64,000 nucleotides of DNA from Paenibacillus amylolyticus (GCF_001570725.1 NZ_BCNV01000007.1:186001-250000); one strand, 5' to 3'; counted from the stretch's first letter, positions 28,501 through 38,003 are shown. Notes: a model not told the origin generated them from the letters alone. Numbers and translations: made by a program.

Positions 28501-29853
28501 GACAGCGCCTGTCCCATCCACATGGAGTTGCTGTAAAGTGACGTTGCCGTTAAGTTGCAGAGACTTGGATGTATTCACATGGACCGTCTCAACGGCTCCT
28601 TGTAGCTCCACTTTGCTTGCACCTTCGAGAATATTTAATAACGGGAGATTAGCAGTTTTCTCGATATCAATCATACTGTCTGATCTAACGTTAACTTCTT
28701 GAGTACGGGTATTCCCTGTTAGTGCAACATGTACATCGCTTTTATCTACACCCACAGTATTGAGACTGGAATTTTCAAATACAACCGTATTACTATCGCC
28801 ACCATAAACGAAGACAGACTGTGCCACATTGATATTTTTGGCATAAAAATCATGTTTCACTTCGGGGGCAATCGTCAGCTTGCCCTTGACTGTAAGTCCT
28901 TCCACTGAAACAAAATCTGCTTTCGTGGTTAGATCCCCATGAATTACAGCGTCTCCGCCATCCAATAGCAGATTGCCGCTAAATTCAGCTTTTCCTGGGG
29001 CCGCCTCTTGACCACCCGTTCTAATTTCCAACCCGTTAATTTCGGTGAGCGTATGATTTCGACTCTTAAAATGTATTCCAGCCTGAGCCAGTACAGCCTT
29101 ATTCCGATTATTAAGAAGGCCTGCCACTTGTTCAGAGATCTGATAGACAACACCGTTGATCTGAATCTGCTTTCCTTCAATGGACTGAATGACAGACAAG
29201 CGGGTTTCCGGGAACATGGCCGACAGCAGCATGCCTATGGCTTCGCCCCGAACAAGCCCTTGTTTAACTTTATTCTCTCCCTGATATTCGCTTAGAAGTT
29301 CAGCCTCCTCAGCAGTTCGAATATATGGAGCAGCCCACGTACTCGCTCCTTTCCATTCTGAAGGAAGGGGATCCCCCTGAACTTCTTGTTTAGCCAAAGC
29401 CGTGACTCTTACCAGAACTGTTACCAGTTCCTGTCCAGTGATCTGGGCCTGTGGACGGAAACGCCCTGTTGCATCTCCTTGCAAAATTCCCGCCTTCTTG
29501 ACCGCCTGAATGGAAGGCGCTGACCAGCTAGTAGATTTCACATCCGTAAAAGATGTTGAGACTGACTTGTCCAGTGTGAGACCCAGAGCTTGAGCAAGAA
29601 CAACTGCCAGTTCCTGACGGGTGATTGGATCAGCTGCACGAACGTTTCCATCTGGATCTCCCTTGATGAATCCCATGGATACGGCCCTATTCATAACATC
29701 GTTTAACTTACTATTGTTATGATGAGCTGAGGATATGCCAGACACAGACATAGCCTGTGCCTCTGACTTATCATGTTCTGCAGATACGGGTACAGTGTTG
29801 GAAAGAAGCAACGCAATCAAAGCGAGCTGCACAGTCTTTCTTATTTTTGGCAC
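25510..29853 (-). CDS. Giant SLH-anchored surface protein with seven cadherin-like repeats
   Basis: A 1447-residue exported surface protein. A signal peptide (about 1-26) precedes three SLH motifs (near residues 45-90, 100-150, 165-215; TRQELAVVLAQALGL, TGQELVTVLVRVT) that hold such proteins to pyruvylated wall polymer. Residues ~220-490 are repetitive short beta segments (VHGDLTT-like, solenoid appearance), then a Ser/Gly linker. About seven cadherin/Ig-like domains follow, most with a DPDGD calcium motif preceded by NRAPE- or NHNPV-like starts. The last ~230 residues are a separate module. Start is GTG at 29853 after AGGAGA. The gene is 36 bp downstream of a related SLH gene. Confidence 0.85.
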   Translation of the reverse strand: MPKIRKTVQLALIALLLSNTVPVSAEHDKSEAQAMSVSGISSAHHNNSKLNDVMNRAVSMGFIKGDPDGNVRAADPITRQELAVVLAQALGLTLDKSVSTSFTDVKSTSWSAPSIQAVKKAGILQGDATGRFRPQAQITGQELVTVLVRVTALAKQEVQGDPLPSEWKGASTWAAPYIRTAEEAELLSEYQGENKVKQGLVRGEAIGMLLSAMFPETRLSVIQSIEGKQIQINGVVYQISEQVAGLLNNRNKAVLAQAGIHFKSRNHTLTEINGLEIRTGGQEAAPGKAEFSGNLLLDGGDAVIHGDLTTKADFVSVEGLTVKGKLTIAPEVKHDFYAKNINVAQSVFVYGGDSNTVVFENSSLNTVGVDKSDVHVALTGNTRTQEVNVRSDSMIDIEKTANLPLLNILEGASKVELQGAVETVHVNTSKSLQLNGNVTLQQLHVDGTGAVNINAAGTIQQLQVNNPSTQINVAGNMKVSDISLAAGVSSSVVSGNTGTASSNTVSPSSGGASGGSGGETSPVVANRAPELLKPFESRKYTQNGQGATLNLNNYVTDPDGDLVTYTVSSSKSAVAKVILNGSQLDIVPLGDGTATITVTSNDGRGKRLRSTFEVYVNRPPIASPIPDQELIAESGSKDVDLMVYVMDDEKYESELLYSVTNSAPEIVGTEIMKSNYAESVLRLTPKKAGEVVLKIKVDDGQIADDGSTGITELDMKVVVLPPLNRAPVGEAPAKIEVYLGDEIPVVKLNEVYTDPDGDPLTYTATSSNPDGVTVEENAGELKLTSLQNGTYTISYTVNDGNGGITEDFFDIDILLVPNHNPVGNSPGWVEAYLGFLTDPIPSVDLNDYYTDPDGDPLTFSAYSSNPDLIVEEEAGVLSFTALEFGEYIIYYSVEDGKGGSISTAFQIRVNPKPNASPVLTQNLPAQTLFVGKEDAVINLSEYFNDPDGDTLEFHTPLDFNNLLIAAVDIQENKLIIHPRQVGKFQANIKAKDMYGKEATAYIDIEVLESGNISSIPDQTVTWPWSALNLDLTSYLMNFDTATLTVDASSADTHIATVSANGSQIAVAPVAEGNTTVTLTVYDQKGRSEQASFGVTIQGEPAGPNLAPEVVSSIYEQVLTPNVTNERTFDLSQLFSDPDGDALQFTISNSSNEAVNASINGNQIILKPGTGNVIAPLTITAKDGKGGQVDYTFNVRTASLVNGGVMQINTKSGVIDPLTLTASNWFPGQTSFKVYSGTPDSTFTGPNTINSSQIPLSVSPLLFWIIGNDGRAVVVQVNSKNQGTSELFFSQYADAGDGRSVVQLYYTGDGDPSHKATGYQLEVHQWMKKTSTMKVTTKNILDVTSGLPYLNINYTFYDFFDITPAWYYNDELELYNPNEYNVVALVLKKDGRIVDVLGDPTSHDQFMPAGGTFIRKRGIYTGSQQFSLTGEWNEFPKGTLQYVDKHTP

Positions 29854-29889
29854 AGAGGTTCTCCTTCATGATCTGGTATATTTCAAAAA

Positions 29890-32286
29890 TTAAGGAATGG
29901 AAGGTGAGGATGTGTAGTTGCCCAGACCGTTGTAATAGTTCTCTCCTTGTTGGATCCACCGTGCCCCGTCATAATCTGCATCACCATGAACATTACCTGA
30001 CGTTCTTGTTAAAGATTGCGCAGGCTTCAAGATGGCTGTATCCATAGGTTCTCCATCGCTAATCTGATAGAGTATCAAAGTGATGTCTTGGGGTTGATCA
30101 ATATCAAAATTAAAGGACATATAATAAATCTCGTCCTCATTAATCGGGAAATCTGTAGAGTCATCGGCAATGACCATCGTTTTATAAGGTGCAATGATAG
30201 TTCCAGAAGCAAACGTAATCGGATCATCTATATCACTACGTTTAATTTCAAACTGACTGAGTTCAATTGGTTTGGACGTTGGATTATACAGTTCGATCGC
30301 TTGAGTAGTGTCTTCTCCCCAGACTACCTCGGAAATAAACAGGCCCTTTCCTGCATCCGGGTCTTCCACCTTAACCGTAAATGTCGTCTCAACATCTTTA
30401 CCAGCAGGATCAGTAGCCTTAACGGTAACGGTTGCGGAACCAATAACGTTCTTGAGATCTAAAGTCAATATATTTCCTTGGACACTCACTTCTACCACAG
30501 CTGGATCAGAAGATTCTGCTGTATACGTTAGAATGTCGCCATCCATATCTGTGAACACATTAGTCAAATCAACCGCCTTACTCACGGTACCCAGTTCAAC
30601 TCCAACAGTTGGCAGTGTTTTTACCACTTCAGGAGCATGGTTGATTGGTGGTTGTGGAATGATGATTGGCGGAAATGGCGGTAAAGGTGGAAATGGTGGT
30701 GGAATTAAAACCGGTTTGACCACATAAATGAATGAAGCCGATACACTTCCTCCTTTTCCATCTGCAGCTTTCACCGTAACCGTTGTTTGGCCTATAGCAG
30801 TGGACATAATTTTCAATTTTGACCCCTGAATATCCGCTGTAGCGATGTTAGAATCGATCTCCGTAATCTCATAGCTCAGCTCATCCTCATCCGCATCAGT
30901 AAATACAGCACCGAGATCAATCTCTTGCATGCCGTCTCCGAGATATACCATCATGTCAGAAATGCTAGTCTGAACAACAGGCGGTTGATTCTCGGGAGAC
31001 GGAGGTACAATAACCGGCGGCTCAGGTTCTGGAGTTGGTGTCGGCGTAGGAGCTGGTGTTGAAGATCCTGAGCCAGAATTGGAGTTGCTTGTCCCTGTAT
31101 TGCTGGATGGTGTGGTCAGTGGCGGTGCACTGCGAATGATCTGTGAGGTTACGCCGCCCTTTGGAAGAATAACTGTATTCGTTTTCACACTTGCCGGTAA
31201 TTGAATAATGGATTTCACGTTTTTCAACACAACTTCCTTCCACGTCCCACTTCCAAGAACAGTGACCTTGTCAGTCGTATCTACAGTTACCGCATCGATA
31301 TCACCATCAATCGTTATAGCACTTACGCCTGGTCTTAATACAACCTTCGATAAAGTATCAGCTTTCAGAGCAACGTGATTTGAAGAGACTGAAACTACAC
31401 CTTGATAGGAGGTACCGACCAAATTCAATGTCACGTAATTTTGAAGTGTGCCTGCTTGGGTAATCTGGATTTCTGATAAGGCAGACAGGTTACGTGTACG
31501 TGCATCATAAGTAATTACTGCGCTTTGCAATGCTTCTTTGTTCTCGTCATTCAAAATTCTTTGCAATTCCTGACTGATCACAAAAGGACGTCCATCCATA
31601 TAGGCAACATCTCCGTCCAATGCAGTCAAAGAAGCTGTTCGTTCACCCGTCTGGAAAACATCTACGAGAACCTTCGCTATATCTTGTCGTTGTACGAGAG
31701 CTCTGGATTCAAATTTCCCCTCATTTGAATTCAATAGCCCCAATTTCAACGCAGTATGTACTTGTTCTTTAGCCCAGCCACTCACCGTGGATTCATCTGC
31801 AAGCGTCTGTTGTTGTCCTCCTTTTGCTCTTTGTGTTCCTGTCACTCTTACCAAAATGGAAGCAAGCTCTTCCCGACGAATCGGATCGTTAGCACGGAAA
31901 TTGCCTGTTGCATCTCCAGTCATCCATCCCTCTTGACGAATTGCTTCAATATAAGGAGTCGCCCAATCTGAATGTTTAAGTCCAGTGTTGGAAGTCTTAT
32001 CAAGCTCTAATTGTGATGCTTTAGCGAGTAACACGGCCATTTCTCTTCGAGTCAAAGGCTGGTCTGGGTGAAATGATCCATCTGGATAACCCGAAATTAA
32101 TCCTTTCTCTACTGCTTCCTTTACGGCCTGAAGAGAGGTCGAGCGGATATCGGTCTGATCTGTAAATACCGACGATATGGAGTCTGTTGATTCTCCAGTT
32201 TGCTCTGCTGCGTTGACAATCTGAGTTCCCCACAACATGCCTACTACAAGTGAAGTCAGCAACACTTTCTTCCAATCCTGATTCAT
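29890..32286 (-). CDS. SLH-anchored surface protein with cadherin-like repeats and lamin-tail-like end
   Basis: A 798-residue exported protein, related in layout to its downstream neighbour. Signal peptide (1-28), then three SLH motifs (TRREMAVLLAKASQLELDK, RREELASILVRVTG, VQRQDIAKVLVDVF), a short-beta-strand region, a Ser/Thr/Pro linker, and two cadherin-like domains (DADED and DMDGD calcium sites) separated by a Pro-rich stretch. The end (GLFISEVVWGEDTTQAIELYN and following) resembles a lamin-tail domain. I take the ATG at 32286 (MNQDWKK), after GGGAGG; the frame extends to 32322 without a site. Probably first gene of a two-gene operon. Confidence 0.85.
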   Translation of the reverse strand: MNQDWKKVLLTSLVVGMLWGTQIVNAAEQTGESTDSISSVFTDQTDIRSTSLQAVKEAVEKGLISGYPDGSFHPDQPLTRREMAVLLAKASQLELDKTSNTGLKHSDWATPYIEAIRQEGWMTGDATGNFRANDPIRREELASILVRVTGTQRAKGGQQQTLADESTVSGWAKEQVHTALKLGLLNSNEGKFESRALVQRQDIAKVLVDVFQTGERTASLTALDGDVAYMDGRPFVISQELQRILNDENKEALQSAVITYDARTRNLSALSEIQITQAGTLQNYVTLNLVGTSYQGVVSVSSNHVALKADTLSKVVLRPGVSAITIDGDIDAVTVDTTDKVTVLGSGTWKEVVLKNVKSIIQLPASVKTNTVILPKGGVTSQIIRSAPPLTTPSSNTGTSNSNSGSGSSTPAPTPTPTPEPEPPVIVPPSPENQPPVVQTSISDMMVYLGDGMQEIDLGAVFTDADEDELSYEITEIDSNIATADIQGSKLKIMSTAIGQTTVTVKAADGKGGSVSASFIYVVKPVLIPPPFPPLPPFPPIIIPQPPINHAPEVVKTLPTVGVELGTVSKAVDLTNVFTDMDGDILTYTAESSDPAVVEVSVQGNILTLDLKNVIGSATVTVKATDPAGKDVETTFTVKVEDPDAGKGLFISEVVWGEDTTQAIELYNPTSKPIELSQFEIKRSDIDDPITFASGTIIAPYKTMVIADDSTDFPINEDEIYYMSFNFDIDQPQDITLILYQISDGEPMDTAILKPAQSLTRTSGNVHGDADYDGARWIQQGENYYNGLGNYTSSPSIP

Positions 32287-32670
32287 ATTTGTTCCTCCCA
32301 ATAAAACTCGTTTTCGGCACATAGCTTATCAAGATTCTCTGAACAATTTCTGAACAAAATAACTAGAAAAAATTCCAGATCAAAGGAGCTTATACAGAAT
32401 GAATCCACACTGATTTCGCTTAACATGGGTATACATTGTTCTATATAAATTTTTGGTTTTCAACAAGAGAAAAATGTGCAAATAAATATTCAAAAATCAC
32501 AAAAAATATAAACCCATATTATATGTGTTCATCCAAAATAACTTAAACTGATTAAATATATTCTTTTTCTGAAAAAGCGTGTTACTATCTCAAAAATCGT
32601 TATAATAAAAGGAACTTGGTGAGATTTGTAAGTTAATGCAATCATTCAACTCAGCTATTGGAGGATAATT
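32287..32670. promoter_or_regulatory. Divergent control region between SLH operon and formate/nitrite transporter gene
   Basis: A 384-bp, very AT-rich non-coding region. A TATAAT box at 32601-32606 on the plus strand, about 65 bp before the transporter ATG, is a likely -10 element; its -35 is weak. Promoters of the SLH operon should lie here on the minus strand but none is convincing. No gene is seen. Confidence 0.4.
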
Positions 32671-33459
32671 ATGGAAACGGAAGCTCTACGCAATGTGGAA
32701 CAACTCGCTCTGAAGAAACACAAGATTTACAAACAAAGCTTAATCAGGTACCTTGCACGCTCCATGCTGGCCAGTATGTTTATCGGATTCGGCGTCATCG
32801 TGGCGTTTAAGACAGGTAACTTCTTTTATATGGAGCAGTCCCCATTCACCTATCCTATGGCAGCAATTACGTTTGGCGCGGCTATCATCCTGATCGCCTA
32901 TGGCGGGGGTGACCTGTTCACGGGCAATACGTTTTATTACACGTATGCGGCGCTGCGCAAGAAGCTGCGTTGGTTCGAAGTGGTCAAGCTGTGGATTGCA
33001 AGTTATAGCGGTAACCTGATGGGTGCAGCCGTGTTTGCCCTGTTAATCTACCTGACGGGATTGTTCGACTCGTCTCAGGTGAATGGATTTCTGTTAAGTG
33101 TGGTGGAGCACAAGATGGAAGTTCCAACCATGCAGCTCTTTTTCCGGGGAATTCTGTGTAACTGGCTTGTGTGCATGGCGTTTTTTGTGCCGATGTTCAT
33201 GAAGGAGAATGGAGCCAAAATGTTCGCCATGATGCTCTTTGTGTTCTGCTTCTTCATCTCGGGATATGAGCACAGCATCGCCAATATGTGTACGTTCGCG
33301 ATTGCGCTTGTGCTGAACCATCCGGGGACAATCTCATTCGAAGGTGTGATTCACAACCTGGTTCCCGTGACCTTGGGTAATCTGGTGGGCGGTGTGCTGC
33401 TGATGGGCTTTATGTATTATGCGGTGAACAAACCGTTTCTGGATGAAGAGACGCATTAA
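32671..33459 (+). CDS. Formate/nitrite transporter (FNT) family protein
   Basis: A 262-residue membrane protein of the FocA/NirC family, which form pentameric channels for formate, nitrite or related small anions. Six hydrophobic segments are visible, with family motifs GFGVIVAFKTGNFF, GGGDLFTGNTFYYT and GYEHSIANMC. The start ATG follows GGAGG by 6 nt. The last ~35 codons and the stop lie inside a 121-bp stretch repeated at 42117-42237, so the gene's 3' end is the left border of an island. The gene itself is intact. Confidence 0.9.
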   Translation: METEALRNVEQLALKKHKIYKQSLIRYLARSMLASMFIGFGVIVAFKTGNFFYMEQSPFTYPMAAITFGAAIILIAYGGGDLFTGNTFYYTYAALRKKLRWFEVVKLWIASYSGNLMGAAVFALLIYLTGLFDSSQVNGFLLSVVEHKMEVPTMQLFFRGILCNWLVCMAFFVPMFMKENGAKMFAMMLFVFCFFISGYEHSIANMCTFAIALVLNHPGTISFEGVIHNLVPVTLGNLVGGVLLMGFMYYAVNKPFLDEETH

Positions 33460-33475
33460 GCTTTGGCAAAAAAAG
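33355..33475 (+). repeat. Left copy of the 121-bp island-flanking direct repeat
   Basis: This covers the last ~35 codons of the formate/nitrite transporter, its stop and 16 bp after it. It matches 42117-42237: the final 103 bp (33373-33475) are identical and the first 18 bp have three differences, all at third codon positions and synonymous. Confidence 0.93.
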
Positions 33476-33544
33476 TTCCCCTTTCAGCCTGTCCCCCGTC
33501 AATTTCACATTAACTAATATCATATCTCACTTCTATAAATAGAT

Positions 33545-33580
33545 ACAAAGAGCCTATCCGATAAAAGATAGGCTCTTTGT
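33545..33580. terminator. Bidirectional terminator at the left end of the island
   Basis: ACAAAGAGCCTATC pairs with GATAGGCTCTTTGT around a short A-rich loop. It lies immediately after the stop of the 666-residue fibre protein and 86 bp beyond the transporter stop. Confidence 0.82.
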
Positions 33581-33581
33581 G

Positions 33582-35582
33582 TTACATAATAAAGGCATAC
33601 CCTACATCACCTGACACATCTACAGTACAAGGGAGATCTTCGGCTTCTGCAACCCTTGGTTTGATGATGGAAAGCAGGTCGTTTAGTTGTTCTCCACGTA
33701 CCTGTACTGACCCGCGGATGTCTGTGTCTGTCTGAACTCTAACAGTCACTGAGCAGTCTATATCACGGTAGCCTAATGCCCTAACGGAGACGGAACTTTT
33801 GATCTCGTGTTCTCCGCCGTACCTGACCCCAACGGAAGAAGGGATATCCGAATCCAGCCATGCACGAACGGTTACGCTGGATGGCAAGTTAGACGCGATT
33901 TCAACTTCTACGTTGGATGGGATATCCGATGCAGTCAAAATACATGGAATTACCGACCCATCTAAGTCATAGAATTGGTCATTTCGGATTGCCACGGATG
34001 AGGGAAGGTCACTGTCTTTCGGAACCTTTGAGATAACACTACCATTCAAATCCGTTTTGTCTGGTACACGAGGGCAAACGAATGAAAGCATGTCAGACAC
34101 ATCGGACTGCCTAACAATGACTAACGAGTTAATGATCTCTGAAATTACGAAGACGCTTGAAGACAACCAGTCATCGCCCATAATTCGTGGGGTAACACTA
34201 CCATCCAAGTCAGTGTACGACCTTACGTAGACCGATCCTTCACGCTCAGGGACGCTTACAATGACTGAGCCATACAATTCATCGTAATCTTCCGAACGGA
34301 TCGTTAAATTGGTACTCAGGTCGCTGTATGGCCTTACGTAAACACTACCTTCTCGATTAGGGGCATTGACGATGACTGACCCGTATGAGTCATCCTCCAT
34401 CTTCCCTTTGACGACTACAGTAGAGTCCATATCCTCACGAGGCTTAACGTATACTTCACCATCAATATAACGTCTATTTACAATGACGGATGAAACGAGA
34501 TCATCTCCGTCTCCTAAACGAACGGATACGGAAGCATCAATCTCCTTCTCCCCCACCTCCATGACGAATACTGACGACGGAAGGTAGTCCCTTTTGACGC
34601 CCACCGATGAAGGTATCTCATACCTAACTGGAGTCTTCGGATCTCTAACGGTTACGCTACCGTCGAGACAGTATTCCCCTACATATCCTGCAACGACTAC
34701 AGAGGACACGAGGTCATAGTCACTTAATCCAACAACGTATACACTGCTTCGCAGATCACTCCGGTTGTAACTGTACACCGTTGGATCGAAGTATGTAATT
34801 TCCAGTACTGGTGTTAGGTCGCTCTCACGGGTTCCATACTGCTTGAAACGTCCAGCCATTGCTTCGCTAAGTGCTCGTAATGAGAAACCATTATGCTGAC
34901 GCTTGCCTTCATACCATTCGGTCACATAGGACAGGAGGTCAACATCCGTCTGGCCTGCATATGTTCCTCCGTCATAAGTCTTAATGAGATCCCCTACTGC
35001 TGGTTGGTTATCCCATGTCAGTCCGTACTCGTTCCACTTTTCCCCTCTAGCCACGTCATATATGGCTATCGGAATGGCAGGTAGCGAGTTGAGAAGGTGC
35101 AGTTTCAACGTCACACTCTTGATCTTCTTATCCTTCGGAATCGAACTAATGTCGTACCTCATGAACGTACGATATAGCTGGCCGTTAGATTTCGCGCCCA
35201 CGAACGTATCGTGATCGTATCCATAGTTCAGCTTTGGCATGTCCTGCCTTGCGTATGTGTCCTCAATCGGTGACAACCTTACCGTAATTGCAGGGGGTTC
35301 CACAATTTCCACGAGACCTGACATCTTGCTGTGTGGTCTAACCTTCACAGAGGATAACAAGTCATTGTAGAGTCGAGGTTGTACTATTGAAGGCATGTCG
35401 TTATCTGTATTCCCGATAACGAGTACCTGTCCAGTCATTTTATTATGAGTTCGGACTAATACGCTGGAGAGCAACTCATTGTATATTCGTGGGAATACGC
35501 TTGAAGCAAGATCATCATTTTTACGTACATTAAGGATGACCTTACCCTTCATTCTATTCCTTGCCATAGATACCACGACCAT
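33582..35582 (-). CDS. Fibre-like repeat protein with DNRLRE/CBM96-type domain
   Basis: A 666-residue protein built from at least 25 short beta repeats of the form D-L/I-x-S-S-V-x-V-R, about 20-25 residues apart. An inserted globular domain at about residues 107-262 (IEDTYARQDMPKLNYGYD, FMRYDISSIP, WNEYGLTWDNQP) matches the DNRLRE/CBM96 family of carbohydrate-binding domains. There is no signal peptide or membrane segment. The repeats suggest an extended shaft and the insert a sugar-binding head, as in phage tail fibres. The start is uncertain: 35582 or the ATG at 35567. It is the last gene of the island operon. Confidence 0.72.
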   Translation of the reverse strand: MVVVSMARNRMKGKVILNVRKNDDLASSVFPRIYNELLSSVLVRTHNKMTGQVLVIGNTDNDMPSIVQPRLYNDLLSSVKVRPHSKMSGLVEIVEPPAITVRLSPIEDTYARQDMPKLNYGYDHDTFVGAKSNGQLYRTFMRYDISSIPKDKKIKSVTLKLHLLNSLPAIPIAIYDVARGEKWNEYGLTWDNQPAVGDLIKTYDGGTYAGQTDVDLLSYVTEWYEGKRQHNGFSLRALSEAMAGRFKQYGTRESDLTPVLEITYFDPTVYSYNRSDLRSSVYVVGLSDYDLVSSVVVAGYVGEYCLDGSVTVRDPKTPVRYEIPSSVGVKRDYLPSSVFVMEVGEKEIDASVSVRLGDGDDLVSSVIVNRRYIDGEVYVKPREDMDSTVVVKGKMEDDSYGSVIVNAPNREGSVYVRPYSDLSTNLTIRSEDYDELYGSVIVSVPEREGSVYVRSYTDLDGSVTPRIMGDDWLSSSVFVISEIINSLVIVRQSDVSDMLSFVCPRVPDKTDLNGSVISKVPKDSDLPSSVAIRNDQFYDLDGSVIPCILTASDIPSNVEVEIASNLPSSVTVRAWLDSDIPSSVGVRYGGEHEIKSSVSVRALGYRDIDCSVTVRVQTDTDIRGSVQVRGEQLNDLLSIIKPRVAEAEDLPCTVDVSGDVGYAFIM

Positions 35583-35606
35583 TCCATTGTATTGGAATCA
35601 AAATTA

Positions 35607-38003
35607 TCATGCCGGATCACCCTTAACTAAGATGTCGAACTCACCGTATCCAGTTCGTGCTGTATGAGCCGTTACGATTCGAGCAAAGAACGGAACAGCT
35701 TCATCGTAGTTCAGCATCTCAGTGTAGAAGAGTGAATCCTGTGGAGTGAAGGGATCTTCTATCTTGCTTATCTCCAGATTCACCCCCTCTGGCAGAGTTT
35801 TATTGTTCGGTGTCAGAAGTACATTCGTTAGTGCATTAGATGTCTTGTTAGTAAGCAGTATAGGGTATGTCTGCGAAACCTGACCAACAATGAGGACACC
35901 TACCTCCAAGTACCTAAGCACATTACCAAAGTCATCGGAGTAGTACTCTCCATTGACATCCGAAAATATGAGTCCCGCATACTTGCCCACAAATGTAAAC
36001 GATTTGACACTTTGATCACCGTAGGAGTCGATGGCTGTTACCTCTACAACATTATCCGCGTCAATGTTTACCTGAGTGCTCAGGTACTGCTTCTCCCATA
36101 CGATTGGAGTCTCCCCCATGTCTGCAAACGGAGGGACATACTCGAACCTGATCGCATCAGCGATAACGTAGCCATTAGCGCCATCTGAACGAATCTTTAC
36201 GCTTCCCACAGTTCCTACGTCAAATATGTAAGTGCCTATTAGGTTCCACAGCCCCCCGTTTACCTGCTGGTTGACGACCAATGTCTCCTTACCGCCCACA
36301 AAACTAATGTCAATAGGAGTATTCGTAGCACGGTTATAGTGACTAGGCCACATCATGTACACTTTGTACTGGCCGAACACTGGAATCTCAGGAACATATG
36401 TCGCACTAGCTCCGGTGTCTTTGGCAGCGTAATGGAAGGATGCGCCACTGAAAGGTGATTGACCCACCGCCCCCTCTGAGGTTTTAGTCCAAGAATTTAC
36501 TAAAGAAAAACCTTCTGCACTATCGTTATCTATGATAATGTCCTGCGGAACAGCCCCCATATACGGGTACTCCTGTACTCCATTCACTAACACTCGGTAC
36601 TTTACCTTATCACGGTCATTAATGATGACTCTGACATTGAGACCTTGTTCATGGATCTCAATAGCAGGAAGATCGTTGATTACATTGATCGGGGAGAACA
36701 AGTAACCTGATCGCCCATCCGCCGACTCTGCGAATACCTCTACGAAGTTTCCATTGCCAAGCTGGTACTTCTCAGAATCGTAGAAGATGGTCTCATTTAA
36801 AGTTGAAGGATTACGGTATGCCGACCAGTCTACATCGACACTGTTAAGAAGGACCTTGTGCCGAATTGGGGAGTTATCTGGAATATCTCCGGTGATCGTG
36901 ATGTCCTCCCCGCTAATAGTCGTAGGAGAGATGGTCAAGCCGTCAATGTAAAGACTGCTCCCTGTGATTCCTGCAACATCACGTAGCCGAACAACATAAC
37001 TCTTCCCAGATCCACCTGCACCAGAGTAATAATTTTTCCCTGGGTATCCGATGTTCGACGCTCTGACTCCACCAGTGACTTCCATTGACGGGGTGTCTCC
37101 GCTCTCCTTGATAACAACTATAGTCCCGCCGGCACCTCCAGCACCTGCCCCTGATTCACTCAATGCTGTGATACCGTTCTCTCCGTTGGCGACGAGTTTA
37201 CCATCGGCTCCCACATTCAGTTGCTTAGTAAGGATAACAATGACACCACCACCGTTCCCCCCTTTACCGGAACTGGTACGACCATTGTCAGATCCACCTG
37301 CACCGCCCCCTCCACCAAAAGGAGCACGGTAAGCGCTCAGGCTTGGGTAAGCTGTACCACCTGCACCACCAGTGGTTCCCGCACCACCAGCGGTAGCATT
37401 CGCGCCACCACCTCCAGGTGTACCTACGATGTATCCGTCATTGAAGTTGTTCCTACCTCCACCGCCACCATTACCTTGCTGTGCTGTGCTTCGGGAGTTC
37501 CATCCTCCTGCGTAATACTCGCCACGCATACCGACCTGAGATAAAGCAGTAGCTGCCGCTCCCCCCCGATAACCTTTTCCCGTTACGTTGATAACGCCGT
37601 CAAGGTTGAGTTCTTCGCAAATAATGGGGATAATTCCTCCGGCAGACCCGCCGACAAGATTATTACTTGTTACAATACTACCCTGGGTGATATTAACCTG
37701 CTTGTCGCTAATACATGCATGAATGGATACGGAGGTGGCATTCAAAATGTGCCCATTCTGCACAGAGACTGGAGCACGAATCAATGTCAACTTCGTGTCA
37801 TCCTCTACGGCTGTGATGTATACGAAATCGTAAAGACCTGCTTCCGTAGCTGCTCCATAGCGGACATGTACTAATGCCCAAGTGTTTGGCTGGATAGCTA
37901 CTTCACCTGTCGCAGCAACGAGAGTAATTGTATTCCCCTCAATAGCCGATACCCACCGTTTCCAGTAGTTATCGTCGTACACAAAATTTCCAGAGATGTC
38001 CAT
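35607..38003 (-). CDS. Glycine-rich fibre/adhesin protein
   Basis: A 798-residue protein. The N-terminal part is followed by a long glycine-rich region (about residues 160-330: GGGGGR, GGAGGTAYPS, GKGGNGGGVIVILT), the composition of polyglycine-II sandwich adhesins at phage fibre tips. Later come beta-rich domains, a CBM-like segment (SVKIRSDGANGYVIADAIRFEY), and a C-terminal region (LIFSDVNGEYYSDDFGNVLRYL) clearly homologous to the end of the next gene. I prefer the ATG at 38003 after GGAAGGTGG; the ATG at 38021 overlaps the upstream stop (TAATG) but lacks a site. No signal peptide. Confidence 0.7.
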   Translation of the reverse strand: MDISGNFVYDDNYWKRWVSAIEGNTITLVAATGEVAIQPNTWALVHVRYGAATEAGLYDFVYITAVEDDTKLTLIRAPVSVQNGHILNATSVSIHACISDKQVNITQGSIVTSNNLVGGSAGGIIPIICEELNLDGVINVTGKGYRGGAAATALSQVGMRGEYYAGGWNSRSTAQQGNGGGGGRNNFNDGYIVGTPGGGGANATAGGAGTTGGAGGTAYPSLSAYRAPFGGGGGAGGSDNGRTSSGKGGNGGGVIVILTKQLNVGADGKLVANGENGITALSESGAGAGGAGGTIVVIKESGDTPSMEVTGGVRASNIGYPGKNYYSGAGGSGKSYVVRLRDVAGITGSSLYIDGLTISPTTISGEDITITGDIPDNSPIRHKVLLNSVDVDWSAYRNPSTLNETIFYDSEKYQLGNGNFVEVFAESADGRSGYLFSPINVINDLPAIEIHEQGLNVRVIINDRDKVKYRVLVNGVQEYPYMGAVPQDIIIDNDSAEGFSLVNSWTKTSEGAVGQSPFSGASFHYAAKDTGASATYVPEIPVFGQYKVYMMWPSHYNRATNTPIDISFVGGKETLVVNQQVNGGLWNLIGTYIFDVGTVGSVKIRSDGANGYVIADAIRFEYVPPFADMGETPIVWEKQYLSTQVNIDADNVVEVTAIDSYGDQSVKSFTFVGKYAGLIFSDVNGEYYSDDFGNVLRYLEVGVLIVGQVSQTYPILLTNKTSNALTNVLLTPNNKTLPEGVNLEISKIEDPFTPQDSLFYTEMLNYDEAVPFFARIVTAHTARTGYGEFDILVKGDPA

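Noticed and set aside
37000..37500. Short GC-rich repeats that could suggest a CRISPR or minisatellite
   Set aside because: They are codon-level repeats of the polyglycine region (Gly-Gly-Ala-Gly) with no constant spacing or spacers.
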